NCBI GenBank assembly: GCA_036346205.1
Contig: JARFJB010000821.1
Span: 5,485,722 to 5,549,721 of the forward strand
DNA: 64,000 nucleotides
Reading direction: 5' to 3'
Origin: Vesta saturnalis
Lineage: Eukaryota > Arthropoda > Insecta > Coleoptera > Lampyridae
Positions 34,046 through 43,700 of this stretch are shown one piece after another; within the stretch, counting starts at the first letter, position 1; every line of letters starts with the position of its first letter. The position numbers were made by a program, and so were the translations under genes. The notes below the pieces were generated by a model. The model was not told the origin of the DNA, ran no database searches, and saw only the letters and a list, made by a program, of their open reading frames with translations.

Positions 34046-34099
<54 letters not shown>
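34046..34099. repeat. (TA)n microsatellite
   Basis: About 27 TA units bordering the Tc1-like fragment on its right side. Confidence 0.95.
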
Positions 34100-34102
<3 letters not shown>

Positions 34103-34304
34103 AGTTGTACAGGAGATATGTAAGCTGGCGTCCAAAACATATCAATCACTCAAGATTGTTCATGTTTTATATGAACAATAAATGTACAGTGCAACCTGTG
34201 GGGATCCACAGTTTTTAAAATATGCCGAAGAAAATTGCCCATTATTTAAAATTACCCAACCCAGGCGGTTACATTAGACACTGTCTACGTCGAACGTCTT
34301 GGAG

Positions 34305-34400
34305 GATGGCGATCAAACACGAATCCAGAAGAATGTATAAGAGAAAGCATTAACAGTAAAATGGCGACTTCGAAAACAGTGGATGCTAGAATCCAACAGA
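34305..34400 (+). repeat. Direct repeat outside piggyBac copy 1 (left copy)
   Basis: AAACACGAATCCAGAAGAAT .. AAATGGCGACTTCGAAAACA .. GTGGATGCTAGAATC. It matches 37792-37897, which has an extra segment in the middle. The two copies lie on either side of the piggyBac pseudogene with its nested insertion. Confidence 0.75.
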
Positions 34401-34615
34401 TGTTGTCCTAGAACGTATTGAATTACAGTTGGCTCCTGCATGTAGCGATTCATCATTTTCTACGTCAAATGGAGCAGTTCATCAGGAAGTTTTATCTAAA
34501 TCGTCACTATCATTTAATGATTTACAGTTAAAATATTGTGCAACGTTCATAGTTGTGTGTTTAATATTTGTTCCAATAAATAATTCTTTATAAAGAAATG
34601 GTTACCATAAATAAA

Positions 34616-35555
34616 TGATCCGTTCTTCCCATAAAATAGTTATATTGTCCAATTAGCTTTCGACTTGGTACTTGTATAACCCTCTTTTCGGATTGTGTGA
34701 TAACGTTTTACATTTGATAACGGCTGAACACGATATGAAGTCGAGGCTACAGTAACAACGCTGTTGTCTACCCATGTTACAAGAATTATTCCAACATCTT
34801 GAACAATGCAGGAGTCAATAGTGCCCCTCGGTTGTTTTTTCATTTCTGCCCTTGTTTTTAGTGGACACTTTTGGAATTCTATTATCCCTTATGGTTCCGG
34901 TAGCTGAATATCTATTTTGCCATAAAAAATTATACAGCGGAATGCCAGAGAACAGGTTATCGAGATAGAATCTATATGGCAGAGCTTTATTGGGTAGATC
35001 TGATAACATTCCAAGAAATGGTGCTGCTGCTTTACTAAAAGTCGCTCATGATTTTCTTTCCAATGAATCGTTTTCCTTGGTACGTTTCAAAATGTATTAG
35101 ATACCCCTCTGTGTTCATACTCCAAACTTTGTAGCCAAATCGTATCGGTTTCCCACGGATAAACTGTTTACACCTGTGATGGCCGTAATATTTGATCATG
35201 GACCCATCATAACCAATGCGCTGCTCTAGAACAAAGTGTTTGATCCAATTCTTCTGCATTTCGTCTATTATTGGGCGCAGTTTCCAAAGTGTGTCCATTG
35301 GATTCAGTGCATGTAGTATCAGCGCAATGAAGAAAACGCACTATTTGATAAAATCGATCCCGTTTCATTGCATTTCTAACTGCAAGATTCTTCACGTCGT
35401 TTTTTGAATCCCAATAATAACATTTTCCGGGCAATTCGTTGTACCCACTAAGAACAAGAATGTTAATAAAGCATTTTAATTCATTTCAAAGTTGCATGAG
35501 GACTGGGATAGCATTATCAAAATATACTTCAAATAAATCATTTGATATAATGAAT
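34616..35555 (-). pseudogene. piggyBac transposase copy 1, catalytic core and C-terminal part
   Basis: Minus strand. NDLFEVYFDNAIPVLMQL opens the piece just after the nested insertion. It is followed by DSKNDVKNLAVRNAMKRDRF and YQIVRFLHCADTT. GYDGSMIKYYGHHRCKQFIR carries the first catalytic Asp, and PYRFYLDNLFSGIPLYNFLW the second. KKQPRGTIDSC and DNSVVTVASTSYRVQPLSNV complete it. Frameshifts occur near 35290, 35020 and 34830. The copy stops at about 34616, before the GTDQMD motif with the third Asp seen in copy 2. Its N-terminus is at 37225-37625, beyond a 1.67 kb insertion. Confidence 0.88.
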
Positions 35556-37224
35556 TGACACATTGAACGGTAATTCTCCACGGTATGTTCGGGACTTGGC
35601 CCCTTATACCTTCGTCGTTTTTGTGTAGTTGCGTTGTATGGGCTATACCTGTGGTTGTTTTGTGGTTCTGGGAGATGTATCTTGTTTGAACGTCTCCGAG
35701 TCTTGTCCCATTTTGTGTTGGGGGATGTGGGCCGCTATGTTGATTGCGGCGTTGTTTTCTTCTCGTGGCGAATTTAATTTTTGATTTTTCGGCGCGTAGA
35801 GCCTTTACGACCCTCACGACGAGCGCTAAGTCGTCGTCGTCGTCTGACGTTTGTGTTATTTTCGATCTGCCTGCTGTTACGTGCACGTAACTGGTGCTGT
35901 CGGTTTTGCTTGTTGGTGGTCTTATGTCGGTCGTTCGTGTTTCTGTAGTTTTGTTGTGCCTCGGGTGAGCGGGCATCCTCTGTAGTTTGCGGTATGCGAA
36001 CCGTTGCAATTGCAGCACTTTGGTATTCCGTTCTCGCGTATGAGACAGCAGTCGCGAGTATGATGCGGTTCAGCGCACTTTACGCACCTCGGGGAAGCGT
36101 GGCAGCCACTGGTAGAATGGACATACCGCTGACAATTGTAGCATTGCCACGTGCCATTTTTCTCGTGTGCTGCCTCGATTTTGACCCTTAGGTAGCCGAT
36201 TGACGTGACGTATATTTCGCTTGCAGTTTCATTTCGCTCGAGGGGAACTAGGAGCATGGAAGTTTTTCTTCGTTCTGGTCCTGCATGCATTCTTGTCATC
36301 TTCTATATCACGTACCCCATGCTTTGTTGGTCGTTTCCTACCATTTGTGCCGTGACATCGTCCTGCGGATCCCCTTAACTACATTCTTTAAGGGTTTGGC
36401 GGCTTCGAGCATATATACGTTGAATTGTAGGTTTTCATTGTCGAAGGCTTTTGTTGTCGCTCTACATTCGTCGGCTGAGTTTAGTAGCATCTTTGCACCG
36501 TTCTCTTGGTGCTAGTTGCTGTGGGACGTATTCTAAACAGGAATAGAGTGGTCATCGCCTTCGAATAATCTTCTTCCCGGTGTAGTATGAGTGGGGGAAT
36601 CCTTTCTTTTTCTTTCTTGTACGTCCGGTATTCTTGCTTCCGCTTCCACCTTTTGACGTTTGGTACCGCCTTCCGCAGTGTCGAAGTCATCATCCTCTCG
36701 TTGTCGGTTTCTTGTTCGGAAGGCGTCGTGCCATTTTCCATGTTTTCTTCTACCAGGGTTTGCTTGTCTTCTTTGTTGTTTGTTTTCTCACCTCTTGTTG
36801 CTGCAGATCTTCATTGTCGTTTTCCTCTGCGTTCGCAGTCGTGTGCCTCCGATGTCTTCAGCGCCTAGAGTTGCCCATTTAGGCCTTTGATCATCTTCTG
36901 TATGTCCTGAATTTCGGATTGTAGGTATTTGACCTCTTGTTGCTGCAAACGGATTCTGCTTTTGTGGCTCTTAATTTGCAGCATCAGAGCCTCATCCTGC
37001 AATTGTAGCGCTTCTACCATGTTTATCTCCATGTTGGAAACCGGATCTATGTAGTAAAAACTACACAAATCCGGTTTACTGTAGATTATAAAGTGCAGAC
37101 CACTTTATGCTCGAGTCTTTTACGTCTCCGAAGAGCCCGTACACGAGTTTCTATGCAGGGTTCTCGTTCTTAACGACCGCCTCGATTGAGATTTAGCATA
37201 GAAGTCCACCTCGTTGTCATATGT
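35556..37224 (-). mobile_element. 1.67 kb insertion carrying only a gag-like ORF1, with 5 bp TGAAT duplication
   Basis: The insert sits inside piggyBac copy 1 and is flanked by TGAAT at 35551-35555 and 37225-37229. Piggybac copy 2 has one TGAAT at the same place (ATAATGAATAATCACC, about 40157-40172), giving the empty site. The minus strand encodes an ORF1 in pieces. It starts MEINMVEALQLQDEALMLQI with a coiled-coil-like KSRIRLQQQEVKYLQSEI. Three zinc knuckles follow (CYNCQRYVHSTSGC, CVKCAEPHHTRDC, CCNCNGSHTANYRGC), then DDDDDLALVVRVVKALRAEK. These are typical of the gag-like protein of Jockey-clade LINEs. No endonuclease, reverse transcriptase, poly(A) tail or LTR is present, which is odd for a normal LINE insertion. 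ORF1 has several frameshifts and runs off the end. Confidence 0.78.
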
Positions 37225-37625
37225 TGAATAATCACCAATGGGAAACTTCTTCTCATTCTTCACCAGATCCCTTTGAATCCACTGCATATTGCGGATATTG
37301 CAATTGTCATAATTAAAGGCCATCAAGATCTTGTACGGAATTCACAATATCGTTAGCGTCTGTTTCTTCGTCTTCTGTATACCTGCATATCTTATTTCCG
37401 CTTCATATCGTAACTGCCTTACAATAAAATGATGGGGAATGAGTTTCGTTTCATCACCAGAATTTTCGTTTGTGAGAACGTGGGGTTCAGATCGTGTAAT
37501 GAATATGTCCATTACATCATCCTTTTTCAGCATACGCAACTGGAAGGGTTTCTTCAAAACTAAGACTAAGAAATAGAACCACATATATATCACATCAGGC
37601 GGAAGTTTTGTCGTTACCATATGGT
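37225..37625 (-). pseudogene. piggyBac transposase copy 1, N-terminal part
   Basis: Minus strand: DDVMDIFITRSEPHVLTNEN, then a shifted frame MAFNYDNCNIRNMQWIQRDL, VKNEKKFPIGDYS. It parallels copy 2 (KDYVTDIFTTPPKSHVF .. NYDNCNIRSIKWIQ .. GDYS) and breaks exactly at the insertion point. The ATG lies in the palindrome GTTACCATATGGTAAC. Confidence 0.82.
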
Positions 37626-37791
37626 AACGCGAAGATATGTAGTCATGCTGATCAAAACAACATGATTTTTGGAGTTATAAACAAAAGCATATTTTTAATC
37701 TATTCTGGATAGTTTTGAGCAATCATCTGACTAGAATGTTGACAAATATAGTCTTTATTCGTACTTACCTAAAGCCAATGTCCATTATATA

Positions 37792-37897
37792 TAAACACGA
37801 CTCCAGGAGAATATATAGAAGAAAGCATTAACAATAAAATGGCGACTTCGAAAATGATTTTTAGTCAGTCATCATCGTCAAACAGTGGATGCTAGAA
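37792..37897 (+). repeat. Direct repeat outside piggyBac copy 1 (right copy)
   Basis: Matches 34305-34400, with about 22 extra bases after GACTTCGAAAA. It may be element sequence or a flank duplicated with the transposon. Confidence 0.7.
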
Positions 37898-38814
37898 TCA
37901 CCAACTAACAAATTTGAAACGTTTTTAAACTCGAATCCCCGTTTCACTTGGGGGTATTCCAGATCCCCCGTTAGGTCTTGCCACCCCAGTTAAAAAGCTG
38001 AAATGACGCCCATGTATGTGGTGGTGCATATTTCACGTAGTTTGGTGGTTGGTATATTAATAAGTAATATTAAATTTATTTACAGCTTGTATATTGTTTG
38101 AATTTTAATTGTGCGTCACTTAGGATTACACACATGATAAGAAATAGTTTAAGGTTAAATGTGTAGACTTGACCTTACGGTTTATCTGTTGCACTTATTT
38201 ATCTCAAGAGCAGCCCACACACTTCTGATTCGTATCAAATACTGAGTATTAAAAAAAGCTACATTCATATATAATTTAATTTGCAATCAATTACTTATAA
38301 TTATTTAATGAATCATTAGTTTTTATGACTCGCAAAGCACGTGGCTATACTCAACTAAAAATATTGTATGCACATTTATAAAACGTTGTATTCGCATCTA
38401 AAATGGTGTTTAAAACGGACAGTTCGAAATTAACCGACGGTGTACACACACGCACGTGATTCTAAGAAAGGATGTAAGAAATCTGTGGGTGGGGATCCTA
38501 CATTTTCTTTGCATGTTCAGTTTGTTGCCGGCTTAATTTAACCCTTTAAGTCCAAAGTTTTTTTGCACTAGATGTTAAGGTTGGCTATTGAATTGATTAA
38601 TATTCAAGAAAAATATAGTTTAATGGCTTGATGTGGGTTTGGGTAATTTATAATGGCCGTTACCATATGGTAACGCTAGTACTTACATGCAGGCTGTAAC
38701 AAAAATATAACAAATTTTAATTTACATTGTTATGAGAACAAAAACATAATATTAGCTTGTGATAATTATATGACTGAACAATAATTGATTACAAAATTTA
38801 CATAGTAATAGTAT
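37898..38814. other. No recognised gene
   Basis: Non-coding stretch between the two piggyBac copies. It holds one copy of the 16 bp palindrome GTTACCATATGGTAAC at 38659-38674. Confidence 0.4.
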
Positions 38815-40530
38815 GAAATATAAAATTGCAGCCTACATTGCATTTTTTGCACATGGTTCTTACACTTGCAGTACAGCCCTCGCCAGCACAGCGACGTGGA
38901 TTTTTGTTTGGAGTTAGGATTAGTAAATGATTCAAACCATCGTACCTTACATTGTCTCTTATTCTATTACAGGAAACACTGCTTTATGATGCGGACGGAC
39001 GTCCACCAACCATTGGTAACATCCCATATTTTTTCAAATATGTGTTGACCAATCCTTTTCGAAACGAGAACTGATCTGTGTGCTGATGAAGTGATTTACT
39101 TTGTAAAATCCATGAATTGTTTATGGCCACATCGATTAGCCATGTGAAAATGCACCACCTCCATTTCTTACCACGTACTGAAATCCTGTACTTCTCCAAG
39201 CTTCCGTCCATTTGATCCGTTCCTTCCATAAAATTGTTATATTGTCCAATTAGATTTCGTCTTGGTACTTGTATAGACTCTCGGATTGTGAATAACGTTT
39301 TACATTTGATAACGGCTGAACACTATATGAAGTCGAGGCTATAGTAACAACGCTGTTGTCTACCCATTTTACAAAAATTATTCCAGCATCTTGAGTAATG
39401 CAGGAGTCAATAGTGCCCCTCGGTTGTTTTTTCATTTTTGCCTTTGTTTTTAGTGGATACTCTTTTGGAATTCCATTATCCCTTACGGTTCTAATAGCTG
39501 AATATCCATTTTAATACAGCGGAATGCCAGAGAACAGGTTATCGAGATAGACTCTATATGGCAGAGATCTATTGGGTAGCATTCCAAGAAACAGTGCTGC
39601 TGCTTACTAAAAGTCGCGCATGATTTTCGTTTCCAATGAATCGTTTTCCTTGGTCAGCTTCAAAGTGTATTAGATACCCCTCTTTTGTGTTGTAACCAAA
39701 TCGTATCGATTTCCCACGGATAAACCGTTTACACCTATGATGGCCGTACTATTTGATCATGGACTCATCATAATCAATGTGCTGCTCTGGAACAAAGTTT
39801 CTGCATTTCGTCTATTATTGGGCGCAGTTTCCAAAGTTTGTCCATTGGATTCATGCATGTATTATCAGAGCAGTGAAAAAGGTGCATTATTTGAAAAAAT
39901 CGATCCATGTCATTGCATTGCTCACTGCAAGACTCTTCGCGTCGTTTTTTGAATCCCAATAATACCTTTTTCTGGGCAATTCGTTGTACCCACGAAGAAC
40001 AAGAATGCCAATAAAGCATTTTAAATCTTACAAAGTTGCATGAGGACTGGGGCAGTTCAAAACTAAAGCATAACGCTTTATTTTCTCTAATAATAAGGAA
40101 TAAATACAATCGTCAAAAAATAATTCAAATAAATCAATTGACAATTTGTCTGTATATAATGAATAATCACCAATGGGAAACTTCTTCTCATTCTCCACCA
40201 GAACCCCTTGAATCCATTTTATACTGCGGATATTACAATTGTCATAATGGAAGGTGCCCCCAACGCCATTAAGATCCTGCACGGAATTCACAATATCGTT
40301 AGCGTCTATTTCTTCGTCTCCGAAACTTCCGTAACATTTTATTTCCGCCTTAGATTGTAATTGCCTTCCAGCAAAATGATCAGGAGTTCCGATTCCAGAA
40401 CTTTCGTCTATAAAAACGTGGGATTTTGGTGGTGTAGTGAATATGTCCGTTACATAATCTTTTTCAGCATACGCAATTTGAAGGGCCTCTTCAAGACTAA
40501 GACCAATAAATTGAAGCAAATAGAACGTCA
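38815..40530 (-). pseudogene. piggyBac transposase copy 2, nearly full length but broken
   Basis: Minus strand. The N-terminal domain is open for 163 codons (IGLSLEEALQIAYAEKDYVT .. KWIQGVLVENEKKFPIGDYS .. LFELFFDDCIYSLLLEKIKR). Frameshifted pieces follow: RDRFFQIMHLFHCSDNTCMN, MIKYYGHHRC near 39750, and KKQPRGTIDSCITQDAGIIF. The C-terminal part MEGTDQMDGSLEKYRISVRG (third catalytic Asp region) and LVNTYLKKYG follows. The cysteine-rich domain lies at 38825-38930 (RRCAGEGCTASVRTMCKKCN). All major blocks of the family are present in order, so this is a dead copy of a once complete gene. It is the same subfamily as copy 1 and lacks the ORF1 insertion. Confidence 0.88.
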
Positions 40531-40737
40531 GGCGGAAGTCCTGACGTTACTATATGGTAACGCGAAGATATATAGTCATGCTGATCAAAACAACATAATT
40601 TTTGGAGTAATGTACAATTACTCTATTCTGGATAGTTCTGAGCAATCATCTCACTAGAATATTGACAAATATAGTTCATTCTTACTGGTTTTAGTTGAAT
40701 TGATCGGCCAATTTCCACAGTTTTGTATTTTGAGCGC

Positions 40738-40772
40738 GACGTTTCGGAAGCGGACTCTGCTTCCGTCATCAG
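40738..40772 (-). ncRNA. Hammerhead ribozyme-like motif (minimal type I core)
   Basis: The minus strand reads CTGATGA, then stem II GGAAGC-AGAGTCC-GCTTCC, then GAAACGTC. These are the conserved CUGAUGA and GAA boxes. The short self-complementary ACGU forms stem III, and cleavage would fall after its following C. Stem I is weak (GC/GC plus GA/TC around an internal loop). Penelope-like retroelements are known to carry such minimal hammerheads, some needing a dimer for stem III. The location in a Penelope 3' region supports the call. Self-cleavage is not demonstrated. Confidence 0.72.
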
Positions 40773-40846
40773 GCTTAGTCGCAAGAAAGACCGTTTTCGT
40801 ACTTGAGTCGGATTCATACGTTATATAATTTTTTCTCAAGCACTTG

Positions 40847-40920
40847 ACTACTCTCAGATTCGAACTTGGTACCTTTCACTTACTTGTCTGACACCTTTAC
40901 CGCTGAGCCACTGAGTAATC
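40847..40920 (-). repeat. tRNA-like segment between Penelope endonuclease and ribozyme motif
   Basis: The minus strand begins GATTACTCAGTGGCTCAGCG (A-box-like TGGCTCAGCGG) and holds AGTTCGAATCT (B-box-like). ATTACTC can pair with GAGTAGT to close an acceptor-like stem. The T stem is poor, so this is tRNA-like rather than a tRNA gene. The endonuclease reading frame runs into it. Confidence 0.55.
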
Positions 40921-41320
40921 CAATATATTTTTTAGAGCTTATATTACACTTCTTCGTGGTTGCGCAGAAGTTTATTACCGCATGTTGCGCCGTAACTTCT
41001 TGCGCAGGTGTACTGCGCTTAAGCTCTTCGCGCATTATTGAAATCCATGTGGGTTTCATTTCCACACTAGCTTGGCTTATTGGATTTTCTGCTAGTGCGA
41101 TGTATGTGGCTTCTTTGAGTTTTCGACGAGTTGTATTCTCGTCATTTGCCACTATCTGTATGTTATCCCTTTGGAAGTGGTGGTCTTCGTTCCAGACATG
41201 TTCGGCGATTCTTGATTTTTTGACTGGTCTACTTTTGTTTTAAGCATATTGTTTTTGCTCTATCGTACAAGCATTTTGCAAAGTTGTGGATTCGGATATC
41301 GCTTGGTCTTCAAAGTCTTC

Positions 41321-41908
41321 CACACACACACACGCACGCACGCACGCACCCACACACACACACACGCACACGCGCACGCACACGCACACACACAGGCACA
41401 GACACAGGCACAGGCACAGGCACAGACACAGACACAGACACAGACACAGGCACAGACACAGACACAGACACACACACACACAGGCACAGGCACGGACACG
41501 GACACGGACACGGACACGACACGACACGGACACGGATACGGACACGGACACGGACACGGACACAGACACAGACACAGACACAGACAGAGACACTGACACA
41601 GACACAGACACAGACACAGACACAGACACAGACACAGACACAGACACAGACACAGGCACATACACAGACACAGACACAGACACAGACACAGACACAGACA
41701 CAGACACAGACACAGACACAGACACAGACACAGACACAGACACAGGCACAGGCACAGGCACAGACATAGACACAGACACACACAGACACAGACACAGACA
41801 CAGGCACAGACACAGACACAGACACAGACACAGACACAGACACAGACACAGACACAGACACAGACACAGACACAGGCACAGGCACAAACACAGACACAGA
41901 CACAGACG
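41321..41908. repeat. CA / (CACAGA)n / (CACGGA)n array
   Basis: Starts as CACACACGCACGC, then CACAGG, CACAGA and CACGGA hexamer runs over about 590 bases. All open frames across it are low-complexity artefacts. It separates two inverted Penelope-like 3' ends. Confidence 0.95.
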
Positions 41909-41909
41909 T

Positions 41910-42745
41910 ATTCTTGGCCATAGACTCGGTTTTTCGCGATAAGAGTGTGATGATACCTAGCAGATAGTATGCTAATGGGTGACACATACGAAGGATAGTC
42001 AGCAAATACAAGATACGTACTGCGTTCAAATCGACCAGAACTCTCAGGGGAATACTAACCAAAGCCAAACCACACAATGAACGTCAGAATTTTAAAAATT
42101 GTGCATACAATCTACCATGCGAAAGCGGCAGAGCATACATAGGAGAGAGCAGTGGACCACTCAAAGTGAGAACGCAGGAACATAAGAACAACGTCCGCAA
42201 GGGCGAAACAAAAATCAAGAATCGCCGAACATGTCTGGAACGAAGACCACCGCATCCAATGGGATAACATACAGATAGTGGCAAAGGACGAGAGCACAAC
42301 TCGTCGGAAACTTAAAGAAGAGCATACATCGCACTAGCAGATAATCCAATAACCCACGCTAGTGTGGAAATGAAACCCATATGGATTCCAGCAATGCGCG
42401 AAGAGCTTAAGCGCAATACACCTGGGCAAGAAGTTGGCGCAACATACGCAATAAACTTCTGCGCAACCACGAAAAATTTTAATATATACATAAGTTCTAA
42501 AAAATATATATTAGATTACTTGGTCAGACTAGTAAGTGAAAGGTACCAAGTTCGAATCTGAGAGTAGTCAAGTGCTTGAGAAAAAATTATATAACATATG
42601 AATTCGACTCAAGTGCGAAAACAGTCCTTCTCAGGACTAAGCCTGATGACCGAAGCAGAGTACGCTTCCGAAACCTCGCACTCAAAAATCAAAAGCTGCA
42701 CAAATAGGCCAATCAACTCCACTAATTTGAAACCACAGTTACAAA
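41910..42745 (+). mobile_element. Penelope-like element 3' end, right copy, with GIY-YIG domain
   Basis: Plus strand: YKIRTAFKSTRTLRGILTK, then CAYNLPCESGRAYIGESSGP and LKVRTQEHKNNVRKGETK. The first block, in the linker, precedes the GIY-YIG core (AYN..AYIG). A frameshift leads to SRIAEHVWNEDHRIQWDNIQ, then another to ALADNPITHASVEMKPIWIP. The 3' region keeps a shortened tRNA-like segment (about 42513-42573) and a mutated hammerhead-like motif at 42643-42677. Orientation is opposite to the copy at 40691. Confidence 0.85.
42643..42677 (+). ncRNA. Degenerate hammerhead ribozyme-like motif
   Basis: CTGATGA, stem CGAAGC-AGAGTAC-GCTTCC and GAAACCTC. One stem II pair is lost, and ACGTC has become ACCTC, removing the stem III palindrome and altering the cleavage triplet. 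It is probably inactive, and is homologous to 40738-40772. Confidence 0.6.
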
Positions 42746-43249
42746 ACACTTATAATACAGGACTTATTGGCTTACCTAAAGCCAATGTCCATTATTTTGA
42801 TCAGTACATTTATTTGGTAATTAATTTTCAACAGAAGAATCGCTCAATCACCATGCAGCTAGAACACGTGTTTAGTGTATAAGTAGTCGCCTTCGAGAGT
42901 CATCTACCAATGTTACGCGTAAATACGTGTTTATTTCCTGATCGAATGTTGTATTGAGACTGCTACCGTATGGTATCGCCAGGACTTGAAGGGTTTAAAC
43001 TTATTATCCAATTCAACTTTGGCAAACAAACTTCAACCGAAATGTAAGCTTGCGTTAGTCTTGCATTGCAAGCTTACTTGTGTAAGCGCAAAAGAAGCCA
43101 AAATCAGGCTTGTCGTAAGCTTACCAGCTATCTGGGAAGAAATCCATTTCTTTGAATAAGAATTCGGATTTCTCAATTTGGACTTTTAAGTGTATTGTTG
43201 GAATTTTTCAAAAATACTTCTTTTCAATGAATAATAATAGATCATGTAA
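42746..43249. other. No recognised gene
   Basis: It includes a 25 bp sequence shared with 37764-37788 (at 42771-42795) and a hairpin, GTAAGCTTGC/GCAAGCTTAC, at 43044-43077. TGCTACCGTATGGTA at 42961 resembles the palindrome near the piggyBac copies. Confidence 0.4.
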
Positions 43250-43700
43250 ACATTTTGAAAAGAATTATTACATCAACCATGTATACAAAACAAAATTGAT
43301 GCAAGTAATCTGTTATCCAGTCTTTGAAAGGGTCTACGGGCATTCTTTAATCCAAAAGGCATTCTGACATACTCATAACGTCCATTATTGAGAGGGATGC
43401 AGTTTTTTTTCCATTCAACTGGCTCTCAATTTCTATCTGGTGAAAACCTTGTGCTAAATCAAGGGTGAAAATACATGCATTTACCTAAATTTTCTAAAAT
43501 TTCTTTTATCGTTGCAAATGGGTATTTACCTTCTATTGTTTTTTCTTTTAATTTACAGGAATCTATTACTAAAGCCATTTTTTTCCCACTAGCATTAATC
43601 TTTTGATAGGATCCAAATTGGGAAACTGTAATGCTGATATGCTTGGCTTAATAATTTTGTCGTCTAATAATTTTGTATTTGACTGAATTTCAATTTTCTA
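43250..43700 (-). pseudogene. Ty3/gypsy reverse transcriptase fragment
   Basis: Minus strand in several frames: TKLLDDKIIKPSISALQFPI, then GKKMALVIDSCKLKEKTIEG and KYPFATIKEILENLGKCMYF, then TLDLAQGFHQIEIESQ (first catalytic Asp). NNGRYEYVRMPFGLKNA and FQRLDNRLLASI follow. The YxDD box reads VYMVDVI, so the first Asp of the pair is Val. Motif order and spacing are those of Ty3/gypsy RT. It is probably the continuation of the pol remnants in the tandem units to the right, separated from them by unrelated DNA. Confidence 0.82.

Larger units (their letters stand above)
40691..41222 (-). mobile_element. Penelope-like element 3' end, left copy
   Basis: The minus strand carries the C-terminal part of a GIY-YIG endonuclease: KSRIAEHVWNEDHHFQRDN, IQIVANDENTTRRKLKEATY and ALAENPISQASVEMKPTWIS. 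It then passes into a non-coding 3' region holding a tRNA-like segment (40847-40920) and a hammerhead-like motif (40738-40772). The same order appears, inverted, at 41910-42745, so two element ends face each other across a microsatellite. The GIY and YIG motifs themselves are missing here. The copy joins piggyBac-related DNA at about 40690. Confidence 0.82.

Noticed and set aside
41240..42077. Frames up to 255 codons across the CACAGA array
   Set aside because: Low-complexity repeat translation; only their ends overlap Penelope coding sequence, on specific frames already listed.
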